From Gymnogyps californianus (Eukaryota > Chordata > Aves > Accipitriformes > Cathartidae): a DNA stretch of 64,000 bases. The notes under the pieces were generated by a model, which did not search any database, was not told where the DNA came from, and saw only the letters and a list, made by a program, of their open reading frames with translations. Within the stretch, counting starts at the first letter, position 1; each line of letters begins with the position of its first letter. The DNA lies in contig NC_059481.1 in the NCBI RefSeq assembly GCF_018139145.2, positions 13,256,368 through 13,320,367 on the forward strand. The letters are read 5' to 3'. Below are positions 45,001-55,089 of the stretch, piece after piece. The position numbers were made by a program, and so were the translations under genes.

Positions 45001-48000
45001 AGAAGTAGGTGCCTGCAAGAGAGAATGCCTGAGGATAACTCCAGCAACTCCTTATGGCATTAGGGTTTGCAGCAAGGGTGTGGTAAAATGTTGTTTGGAT
45101 CCACAAAAAGATTAAACAGTGCTCTGGAAGGAATCTGTGGCTGACACTGAGAGGACAAGATTGTCCATTTGGAGTTTTTCAAATAAATGGGTGTTTTACA
45201 GCTTAACACTGTTTAGTTACAGCCTTGTGAAAAGCAGAAAAGGGGCCTTAAGCTGGTTTTAAACCCAGCCAGGGCTCAAAACTGCAGGCATTGTGCAGGA
45301 AGTAGCTATTCAAAGATGAGGGGTCCTCCCTGCAATGGACTGTCCGGTTTCAAGTCATCTTCCTCAGAACTGAAATGATCTATTTTTAATCACTGAAAGG
45401 AGAAGAGGGGCTTAAAGGCCTCTCTATGGCCTCACTCTTCCACATAAATGCTGGGCACAGCTTGAAGAGAAAGGATCTCTACAAAGGTGCCACATGCAGC
45501 ATCCCCCATGCTTCAGGACCTCCTCATCAGATCAGCCCTCAGAGAGGTAAGTCAGCTAAGCCAGCCCAGGATAAAAGTACTTCTGCCTTTCTCCCTTCTG
45601 AGACTTCACAAAGCAGTGATGCACTGCGCTCTGATGGGCAGCCACGTGCATCACAGCTGCTGTTTGTAGTTGATGTTTGTGTATCCACCCCAGTAAGTAA
45701 GAATCAAAGGTCATTCCCTGTGTCGGAGGTAAGCGCTTGCAGCTGACAGATCAATTTGCATCAGCTGTTTGCATAATGTAGACTCAGAGAAGATAAATCT
45801 CTCCATGCTAATCCCAAATGAAATCATTGTAATCAGACTGCAAGTTACTTCAATGCAAATACAATACAAACAATGACAGGGCAATTACAGGCATGTGCTG
45901 CTGAAAACAAACACATGCTGTGCAAGTAGAATTGGCAATTTCAAATATTGAGTTTGATTTAAGCAGTTGAAATACACACAAACAATGGTAATACAATGAC
46001 AGTCTCCAGGGATTTAAGAATGATCATTTCTTCTCTGTGGTGTCACTGATGCGTAGCAGACAGGTTTCTTATTGAAACGTAGCCTTTCGCAGATTAATGG
46101 GGGTGTGGTCAGCTTGCTGAATAAGGACAAATTTGCAAATCTCTCACAGAAGGTAAGGGCAGAAGAGACACGGGTATGGTGTGAATGCATCTGTGAGTGA
46201 TGTGGGAGGCTTGAGACACCCCAGTGAAGTTGCAGTGTTGTCATAGCAGTGGTGAAGATGAAAACAGGTGTCTACCTGTAACTCCTTAAAACTAGCTTTG
46301 ATTAGATGGTTGGGAGGGGAAAAGGCTTCCAACTTCCCTTTGGTGGAGAAGGTTAATCCTTGCCTAGTGTGGCACCGAGAGCAGAAATGATAATGCTATG
46401 TCAGTTACCAAAAGCAAAGCTTCCAGCTGAAAGCTGGACTGCCTTTTTCCTGATGAATAAAGGGAACCAGCCCTCAGAGCTTCCCCAGCCAAGCTGGAGA
46501 CTTTCGAATATATACAGAGAAAGACTTTGCATATCCAAATGACTCTGGAAAGTGCTGACTGTCTCAGCCATACTTTCCAGCAGCAGCATCATTAGAAGGT
46601 AATCTCTGAAGTAAAGTAAAATCACACTACAACTTTCTTCCTTGGTGTATCGGTACTTGGTAAGCTGGCAACATCTGAGGGTGTTGGGTTGATATTGTCT
46701 TTTAAAATGTTTAGAAATGAGTAACTTTCAAGTATCAAATGTACTGGACAGAAATAATTTTAAATTACAGAGCTAAAGCAATGCACTTACTGTTACAAAA
46801 AGTGGGTTTTTCATTCCTAAAAGGTTACCAGGTGTGTAATTAGATGTAAGAGATTAGGACCTGATCCAGAGGCCATTGAAACGAGCAGGAATCTTTCTGT
46901 TGAGATAATAGATGCTACAACGGGCTGCTGGAGTTGTTCTGAGCTGTACAGTACCTGTGGTGTGTATCAGGACAGGTTCACTTCTTTCACTGGAACCACC
47001 CAGGTTTAGGGCTCTAACACAGATGCGGTAGCTTTGTGTTGGCTGAAGGTGAATTAGGACTTCGCAGTTAGGAATCCCAACAATAGATCTACAGAAAATA
47101 AATCCATGGAAAATTATAGGGTAGAGAACAAAGGTAGGCCTTTGAGACTATTTTTCTGAACAACAAAGAAGAAATTACATGATCAGCTTCTCTTGTAACC
47201 CATCAACACCACTTTACCTTGTACAGTTGTCAGTAGTGGGGGCAAGAGACAGTCTGTGACAGACTATGCAGATTTTTACATTTGCTTCTGCCCTTTTCTC
47301 ATACCCTGTATAGTCACTTTTGATTAACATTTACACAATTAATTTTACTAAGAGGAATGTTTATAAAGGTGAATTCACCAAAGGGTTATGGGTCCTTTCT
47401 TAGTGCTATCTGATGCCACATGACTTGAAATGGTTTCATCTCTACAGGACATGGACTTGATAGAATAGTGACTCACTCGGTAATAATATCGCCATTTTCT
47501 TCATCTGTCAGCTTGGACAATTCAACCATGTAGGAATCAACAGGGTTAATGTCTCTAGATTCCCAGCACACCAGTGCTGCATTTTCACAGCTTCGGATCT
47601 TTTTACTCTTTATGATAGGTGGTGAAGGAGCTAAAAAGTAGGCAAAAGAACAATTCTAAGCTGTTGCTTGAAGATGTTTGCGACAAACATGCTATGAAGA
47701 CTTAAAAAATAGAACAAAGTTGTTTACTAATACTATATAGTTAAAGAAACCTGCTTCCCCAATGGACAATAAACAGCAGGCAGGGTGATTAACAGTACTA
47801 TTCAAAGACTGAATTTGGACTATAAAGGTCCCAAGAGAATTAATCAGAGAAGTAACATAGATAAAGACTGATTACACAACCGTTTTCTTTCGGTTTTAGC
47901 TTTGTCATAAAGGTGCATCTCTTCTCTGCTCTAAGATGTCAAAGACATCTGGAACGAGTGCTTGAAGGTCTCACTCTGACTTGCTCATTTGATGTCAGAA

Positions 48001-51000
48001 TTTCACAAAATGTGCTTGACTGAACTGCAGTTACAAAGGGCAGCATAGCAGGTGAATCCACAAAATACCTACAGGCCAATAAAAGGAGGGCTGGCATCCA
48101 CCTGGCAGAACTGGGAGACTTGAGCCTTATTCACAGCTCTTCTACATGCTTGCATTTAAATAAGTTATTTTGTCCCTGTGCTTCTGTTTCTCCAACTCTA
48201 AAACAGGGACGATTGGCCTGATAGGATCTCCAAATAAAAGTAGGAAATTCCCATGTGGTCAGTAGACTTAACGTCAGAAGAAATGAAGCGCCCAGAAAGC
48301 ATTACTGGCATAAAATTCAGAGATGACTGTGAATTTCACTATGAAGGTCACATAGTCGTATGAATAAAATATTTTTACCTGTTACATAAACTGCTCTTTC
48401 ACTTGGTGGACTGATACCAGAGGCATTTAAAGCACTGACCCAGAATTCATACTGTGTATTCGGCAACAGATTACTAATGGTGCAGTATGTCTCTTTGACT
48501 TTTAGCGTATGCTCTGAAATGAAAACAACAAAGCATTTACAGTGCCTTTACACAGTTACCCACTCTTCCCCAAAGCTGCCTCAAATAATGGAGTTGAGGT
48601 GCATTGTTTTGTGTGCTGAGTTCAAGAGAGCTCCTTGTGTTCCATACCCTTTGATTAGCTGTCAGGCTGTTTCACCATGCCTTCCTCTAAGGAGACATAA
48701 ATCAGATAACGCATCACTTTCTGAAGGAGCCACACCACTCAGAAAAAAAAAAAAAACAGGAAGAAAGGTCACCCACGTGTCGCTGAATTTTTTCTAAAAA
48801 GACCCTGCACATTCCCACTCCAGGGATGCTGTCTGGTCAGCTCATCCCAGCAGTGTGACAAGAGCTGAAGCTATTTCACTTCTCATTTCTCATTCTTCAT
48901 CTTATAAAATTTGGATAGGTTCTGCTTTTCTTTCTGAACTGGCCATGTGGCACTCTACTGGCTTCCACTTTTGCTGGAGAAGTGACTGGGTGTTTTCAGG
49001 AGAAGGTTCTGCAAGAATATTAGCAAAGGCAGTTTTGTCACAAGGCTGGGACATTTTAGGATGGTTCTGTGTTCTTTTTTTGTGCGTGTGAGTGATGGGG
49101 AGTTACAGCCTATTATTAGCACTGAGATAAACTGTAAAATGACTGTGGGGGTTTCAGTGGGCATGCCGATAATATGATGATTTGCTCTCTAAAAATACTG
49201 TGCTTTGTAGTGGATGCAGTGCATGTGTGTCTAACAAAGTGCCCACCCTCCAGGAAAGGAAATGCTACTGCTGAGACCTGACTCCATCCACTGTCCCCTT
49301 CCCACTCCTGCTACCCCAGCTGCTGCCCTGTCCTGTCTTTGCTCCTGTGATGGGTCCTGCTGCAGCTAGCAGTATGGCAGACCTGGCTGGGGAAGAGTGA
49401 CAAAGCCAGAAGCTGGAAATGGGGTGGTAGATATAACAGTTTTGGTGGCAGAGAGAGCGCACAGAAAGCGCACTGGTTGCCACAACAAGTCCAGAGGCAC
49501 TTTGGAACCAGCTGGTTTTGCCAGTGGAGGGCTGAGGTGTCCCCTTGGGTCCAGGCCTCCTTACCTGCTTGTTCATCACTGTGCCTCTCGTTGCTCACTG
49601 GTTTATAGCACAGTTGGTAGCACTCAACAGTGTCATCTGAGAAGAGGCCCCAGCAAACTCTCAGTGAGGTGCCAGTTGCTGCATTGGGAGCCTGAGGATT
49701 GATCACAGGGGCACAAGGAGCTGCAGAGGGGAAAACAGGTCAGTTTTTGAACGTATAAGCACGGTATGTTGTTCACAGGCAAACACCTCTCCTCTCACAA
49801 AGGTGTTTGCACAAAGCCTAGGCATTGAATAGGGTCATATTCCTCCCACATGGAGAAAAGTTAGGAGCTGACCCTGTAAATAGTTGCAGGTAATAATCAG
49901 GTCACTGGTGTATGAACTAGTCTTGTTTCAAATCAAAATCAAAACAACAAAGTACATAAGCCTCAGCCTAACCCTTCTCTGTAAACTTGACCTCCCCTGC
50001 CTCTGAGAGCTGTTGTTCCACAGCGAGCTAGTACAGCCCTGCAGGAGCAACATCTGACGTGCACTGCAGTGCTGCGGACCAGCCCAGGGGCTGAGGAGCC
50101 TCTGGAGGAAAGATGAAGGAAAAGCTGTACAACATGGGGTCAGCAGCACAAGCAAACAAGTAGCAAATACTATTTTACTTTAAGAAAACACAATGTATGG
50201 GCATAAAAAATGCATATTGTTCTTTCTGACCATTTGTGGTGTGCCAGAAAAGATTTTAAATCTTTTGTATTTTTATTTTTTTAATTATTAGAAATTTGTT
50301 TGGGTTTTGCTCTGTTTCCTGTGGATAATAGGAAAAGTGTTTGCTAAATAGCAGAGGAACAAGCCACTGAAATCTTCTGTTGAAAAAAACTTCTGTTTAA
50401 TACACATCCTTAATTAGATGTAAATAGGTCTGAAATAATGATCAGATAGGAAGAGTACCTGGAATAGTGTTAATGGAGTTCATTAGTTGTTCAACTTCAG
50501 AGAAATCTATGACCCTCTCTTTGAAGTCTGGCAGTGCAGAAAGCTCTAAATCCACTTCTTTCTTTAAGAATTCTTCCAGCCTGTAATTGTAGGAAAAAAA
50601 AATATGTCTAATTGGAAGTACCATAGTGTTGGAGATACTTTTCTATGACACCTATTGGTAAGAGGAAAAGAACAGCAAACTCTAAAATAACAGCTATTTC
50701 CTTAAAATAATGTTTTCATAGTTGTACAAAGCTCAGCCTCCCCATGTCCTTTGCTTGGAGATACATGGCCATACGTCAGATCGGTGCTCCAAGATGCCAA
50801 ACAGAGTTGGATGCTGATGGGACTGGGGGACCACACTTTGTGTGCCCCACTCATGCAGCGAGCTGGCTGCCACACACTGCGCTCCCACTGAGCAGGTGAG
50901 TGAGATCTCCTAGTACCCCTCTGTGGGAGGCAAGCTATTAGCTCCATGACTTTCATTATTTTGAATTTATGACACTATTACTAATTCAGGACCTCATGGT

Positions 51001-54000
51001 TCTAGGTGTTGTAAATTTGAAACAAAGGGGTATCTTCTCTGTGTTTTCATAAACGATGACAGTCAATGTAAATGTATATTTTTTGCAATTGATTTAGTGT
51101 GCCTTAAGACTTCTTCCAACTGCTCCAAGATCTTTCAGTATCTGTTTTGAGCTCCCACAGCTTGACTTTCTACCCCTCTATATTAATGCATAAATAAGCC
51201 TGTTACTAATCTATTTAGGGAGCTCAGTTTTAGTCCGATTTGTATCCAGAGCATTTCTTTCAAGATCTTTAGCAATCCTGTTTCTCAGTCACTGAAATTA
51301 GTTCCTTATGACTAAGCTGAAAACAGTGATTTATTCATGCTCTAACTCTCCTTTTGGGTTTTTTTAAATTGGCTCAAAACTAGTTTTGAGTGTCAAACTT
51401 CTTAGAGCAACTTTTCCTGCTGCAGTTTAATCCAGAAATACTAAAGATTTCAATAGCTCTAGTAGCTTAGATAACATTTGTGTGCCTGAACAGAGTCCAG
51501 AACATGCAAGTGTCTCCAGTAACAGGTCCAATTAGCAGGAAGAAATGTGACACAAAATCCCAGACTGTGATACTACCTGTCAACCATGGTTACTGCTGCC
51601 TGCAGAAAAAAAGAGAGAGCATGTTAAAGACAGAAAAGATATATTTCTTGCATTAGTCCAGAGTCAGACTACATCATGCTGTTGACCTGTCTTACACGAA
51701 TTGTCCCAAATGCAGCCCTTAGAGTGAACTAATTGGCTCCCACCCAGATCTGAGAACAAAGCCGTGCCTAACTGTCCATTCAAATGGACAGATCTTGGCT
51801 GAATTTACAGTAAGATAACGTGCAGTATCAGGCAGTGACCAGTGTCTACCCATCTAGACTCCAGACCATAACCTTCCTCAGTTGTCCAAAGTGCTGACAG
51901 ATCCTTCACAAACAAAAACCAACAACAGCTGCAGAAAAGAACTTAGTGAAATTATCTACATCGGAGGGAGTCTGAGCAGTGCACGTTACTGGAAGACTGC
52001 TGTACAGTCCCTGGAGAAAAACTAAGCAGCTGAGTGCTCATGACCAAGAGCTATTCACTTCTTGGTGAATAGTGGTTCCTAGGGGTGATGTAAAACTGTT
52101 TACGAGCTAAGGAGAAAATAAGGTTATTCCAGAGATGCAGAGGAACAGGAAAAGTCAGCTCATGCGAAGAACTCAGCAGGTTGGAGTGACACAGCAAGCT
52201 GATCCATTGGAGCACCCTGGAGGTGTTAGGAGATTTGTTTACTGTCTGGTTCAGAAGTTACTGTGGCTGTGCTATAGAAGCGCTCCTACCCACCTGAGTC
52301 ACAGGACAGCTCAGATTAGAGCAATCACTCATCAGCAGTGAAAATTCTCTTTTTTTCCCAATAATTTTTCTACCTGCTAAAGAAAAATAACTTCTTGACA
52401 CCTCCTCAACAGTGGGATTCATCCATCACTTTGCAGGAGCTCCTGATGTATTTAGTTTGGAGCCTCCTGTTCAGCTGAACTTTCCAACAAAATGAGCAAG
52501 AAAAAGAAACATCTTCCAAAGTGGTTGGATCAGCCTGCTTGCTGTGAGCCCAGAATAGAGCAAGACAGCTGAGCCTGCATAAGGCAATGAACACTAAGTG
52601 CTTCCAGAGTTTCCTGAGATAAGCTTTTTAGAGAGATATCTTCTCTCTGAACCCCAGTGAGACTCACAAATCATTGAGCACCCAAGTTATAAACTTCTGC
52701 TGCTGCTTCTGCATTTTGGCCCCATTGTGTTGCCCCACTAAGTCAATGCCACCATGCCAAGCACCTGGAGCAGTGACAGCACCATGGACCAAGCACCACA
52801 AATGCTCTCTAGCAATAAAGCCACTTGGGACTTCCCAGCTGGGGGCTACTTGCAAGCAGCAAAGAGCATTTAGAAGGGGCCTTGCCAGGTAAAGGTCTTT
52901 ACCTTCATAAAATCGGCTTTGTCATTTTCCAGGTAAAGCTCCTGGGTTGTGTCTGTCAGCTCCTTGCAGGTGTCGAGATGTTCCCCACAACTGACCAGTT
53001 GCCCATATAAAGCTTCCAGCTTCTGTCTCTTCTCTTCCCCCAGTGCTTCCAACTGTTCTTCGTACTTCTGAGCAAGCACTTGCACTGCGTCATTGTAATG
53101 CACCTCAAAGTTCTGCTCCTGCCTCCCAAAGTTTTCCTGCAAGGCATTTGGAGGTTTGTTCCTTGGTGTCAGGCCTGATCCATAGGTCAGCCAGAGAAAA
53201 GTCTTACTCAGGTCTGCCTAATATTCTCCTTGCCAGGGAGGCAACTGCAGTACACAGAAGCTGTAATCTGACTAATTTCCATTTTTAGGGGTTTATTCTA
53301 ATCATTCACCCCCACTGAGGCACAAGAGACTGTTGGATTTGGTTCCAGACATAAAAGCATCAGAAATTATAATAAAAACAATGATGCAAGGCAACTGTCT
53401 CCAACCTAAGCCCAGGGAGCACAATTAGGGATATGCACATCCTTCCATAAGAGAAACCATGGCAACCCAGTGGGATCCATGGATTCACACTGGGGGAGCT
53501 GAGCAGCTAATGCTGGTATCCTCACTCGCTGCTGGAGAAAGCATTAGGAAGGAAGATTTAAGGAGCAGGCAAGGCTTTATTGCCAGCAGCTGCCCACTGC
53601 TCAGGCACTGATGTCCTTCTGTGCCACATGCAGCAGAGAAAGACAGTAGGTGCCTTGAGTTACTGCTTCAGTTTGACTTGCTGCCAGCTGGGCCCCTTCC
53701 CCCGGGGCCAAGCTGACATCAGCCGAGCAGGAGCACAACCCTTGAAGTGCTGTAGCTCGATGCAGCTGGTCCAAGGGTTTGCCCGTATCTGGCACTTCTG
53801 TAAACGAAACCGAGTGAACACAAGGGATACACTCTGGATGGACTAGTTAGATCACAGGTCCTTGGCCGTTTAAAACTAAGATAATCTGAGTGGGGGTTAC
53901 TTTATTTCTGAACACAAGTGTCTGTGCAAATGCTTAATGTGGTTTTACTAGCCCACTTAAAAAATTAATTAGGATGAATTTTCTGGAGTACCTCAGTCTA

Positions 54001-55048
54001 GGCAAACCCCAAGATAACTCTGTGCTCTGTTACCGTAATTACTCACCTCATTAACAACTGAACACTATGACTGTCAAAACTGTTCTAACCCCAGTACCAC
54101 AAAGTTAGCCCAAGAAAAAATGCCTTACCTCTACAGTGATGAAGATTTCCTCCAAGTGACTGGCAAAGTTTTCCATCTGAGCAATCTGCTCTTCCAACTT
54201 GCACATGTTTTTATGAATCTCCTCCTACCAAAACACCCAGCATGATTCTTAGTATGCCTGAACACTGCTTTAGAGGCACCGCAGTACACTTGTATTACTC
54301 TTACCTTTTCACTTTCCACGGCACTGGGGAGCTGAGCCACCTCGTGATCCTTGTGCTCACCAAACAGTTTGTCAAAAGCTCGGATTGGCATCTTGCAGGT
54401 AGAACAAAAAACATCTGCCGCTTCCTCCTCCTCACTGACAGCCTGACTGTTCCACTCATCCGACGTGCCGCCGCTGCTAAGCCCCTCTCTGGACCATATG
54501 TGGCTCTCGGCCTCATCCTCTGCTCTGGCTTTGCTCTGATCTTCATCTTGAGAAGCCTCGCCAGGAAGTCCCTGTTGCTTTGTGCTTTGACTTTGATCTT
54601 TCACTGGAGAGCTGCTTTTTGATGTATTATATATGGAGCCTTGTGATCCTCCTCTTTCTGTGCGAGCAGGTGGCCATCTGCTCTCCACCATCTCCAGATG
54701 TCCTCCAAGAAGCTCAAGCTCTTTTTCTCTGTCCTCATCAAGTCCATACATCTTAGCCAACTCTGCAACCTCCTTTTCCAAGTCATATCCAGCTTCTTGC
54801 GAGCGCTGAAATTTTTCACTACTCAATCCAGATTCCCTTCTCGTATCCCCCAGAGATCTGTCTACTTGACCAGATAGCTCTTCAGGAAAGATATCAAACC
54901 TCTCCTTTGATCCATAAAGATCCATGTGATAAAATATCAAGCCTTCAGCCTCAGTCTCACTAGACTCTGGAACTGGTGGGGAAGCTGAACGACCAGGTGA
55001 CTGGTCACTAGTTTCATACTCTCTTGCACTGCCAGATCTGGATGACAT
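38805..55048 (-). CDS. FSD2: FSD2, fibronectin type III and SPRY domain-containing protein 2 (minispryn), complete
   Basis: A striated-muscle scaffold related to myospryn (CMYA5), reported with the ryanodine receptor at the sarcoplasmic reticulum. Coding exons, 5' to 3', are 55048-54305, 54224-54129, 53136-52903, 51599-51577, 50580-50459, 49720-49565, 48513-48379, 47630-47477, 47088-46955, 45012-44880, 41580-41404 and 39057-38805. They total 2361 nt in phase, or 786 residues plus TAA (human 749). Order of parts: acidic, Ser-rich N-terminus with [13 protein letters not shown]; CxxC-x13-HxxH box (C215, C218, H232, H235); coiled coil 249-360; FN3 at 407-503 and 504-599; PRY-SPRY 600-786 with KHYWEVE and [15 protein letters not shown]. 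The ATG at 55048 is the first in the exon, which opens at an acceptor at 55090; a 5' non-coding exon must lie further right. Confidence 0.96.
41404..41580 (-). CDS. FSD2: FSD2 coding exon: SPRY core (KHYWEVE)
   Basis: The 177-nt exon lies between TGTCTTCCACAG and GTAAGA. It encodes [40 protein letters not shown] and [13 protein letters not shown], aligned with human [20 protein letters not shown] and SWCMRHTF. Confidence 0.95.
44880..45012 (-). CDS. FSD2: FSD2 coding exon: PRY segment
   Basis: Acceptor TCTCTTGCAG and donor GTATAC bound the exon. It encodes [20 protein letters not shown] and [20 protein letters not shown], ending NSFTR, equivalent to human [20 protein letters not shown]. This is the PRY half that precedes SPRY. 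Confidence 0.94.
46955..47088 (-). CDS. FSD2: FSD2 coding exon: second half of FN3-2
   Basis: The exon encodes [20 protein letters not shown] and [20 protein letters not shown], ending IHTT. The [15 protein letters not shown] stretch is the typical FN3 F and G strand pattern. Acceptor TTTTCTGTAG and donor GTACTG flank it. Confidence 0.94.
47477..47630 (-). CDS. FSD2: FSD2 coding exon: first half of FN3-2
   Basis: The exon encodes [20 protein letters not shown] then [20 protein letters not shown], with the Trp of VCWES in the FN3 core. Acceptor CTACTTTTTAG and donor GTGAGT flank it. The segment is slightly longer than in human near [11 protein letters not shown]. Confidence 0.94.
48155..48240. 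repeat. MIR-like SINE 3' fragment in FSD2 intron
   Basis: AAGTTATTTTGTCCCTGTGC then TTCTGTTTCTCCAACTCTAA then AACAGGGACGAT resemble the MIR core 'agttacttaacctctctgtgcctcagtttcctcatctgtaaaatgggga'. It is diverged but in the right order. Confidence 0.5.
48379..48513 (-). CDS. FSD2: FSD2 coding exon: second half of FN3-1
   Basis: The exon encodes [20 protein letters not shown] and [20 protein letters not shown], ending VYVT. It has the FN3 motif LxPxTxYxFxVxAxNxxG. Acceptor GTTTTCATTTCAG and donor GTAAAA flank it, and both ends are phase 1. Confidence 0.95.
49565..49720 (-). CDS. FSD2: FSD2 coding exon: first half of FN3-1
   Basis: The exon encodes [40 protein letters not shown] and [11 protein letters not shown]. 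It aligns with human APVINPQVPNSATGSSVRVC. Acceptor CCCCTCTGCAG and donor GTAAGG flank it. Confidence 0.95.
50459..50580 (-). CDS. FSD2: FSD2 coding exon: linker before FN3
   Basis: The exon encodes [20 protein letters not shown] then [20 protein letters not shown], matching human DFSDVEQLMGSINTIP. Acceptor ACAATTACAG and donor GTACTC flank it. Confidence 0.95.
51577..51599 (-). CDS. FSD2: FSD2 23-nt microexon (AAVTMVDR)
   Basis: A strong acceptor (CTCTCTTTTTTTCTGCAG) and a GTAGTA donor bound 23 nt encoding AAVTMVD plus two bases of Arg. It aligns with human KDAVAMADR and is required to keep phase between the exons at 52903 and 50580. Confidence 0.93.
52903..53136 (-). CDS. FSD2: FSD2 coding exon: coiled coil
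   Basis: This 234-nt exon (78 codons) encodes [40 protein letters not shown] and [20 protein letters not shown]. The heptad pattern fits the coiled coil that links the zinc box to the FN3 domains. Acceptor ATGCCTTGCAG and donor GTAAAG flank it. Confidence 0.96.
54129..54224 (-). CDS. FSD2: FSD2 coding exon: start of coiled coil
   Basis: The 96-nt exon encodes [20 protein letters not shown] then [12 protein letters not shown], nearly the human sequence. Acceptor GTTTTGGTAG and donor GTAAGG flank it. Both ends are phase 0. Confidence 0.95.
54305..55048 (-). CDS. FSD2: FSD2 first coding exon: acidic N-terminus and zinc box
   Basis: This 248-codon exon starts at the ATG of [15 protein letters not shown]. 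Conserved anchors with human are [28 protein letters not shown] and [20 protein letters not shown] with a following EHKDHEV. Between them is a poorly conserved Ser/Glu/Gln-rich stretch (about 130-205) that makes the protein longer than human. The frame stays open upstream to the acceptor at 55090 but without an earlier ATG. Confidence 0.93.
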
Positions 55049-55089
55049 TGGTATCCTCAGTGAGGCTTTTGAGATGATGAGTCTCAATC

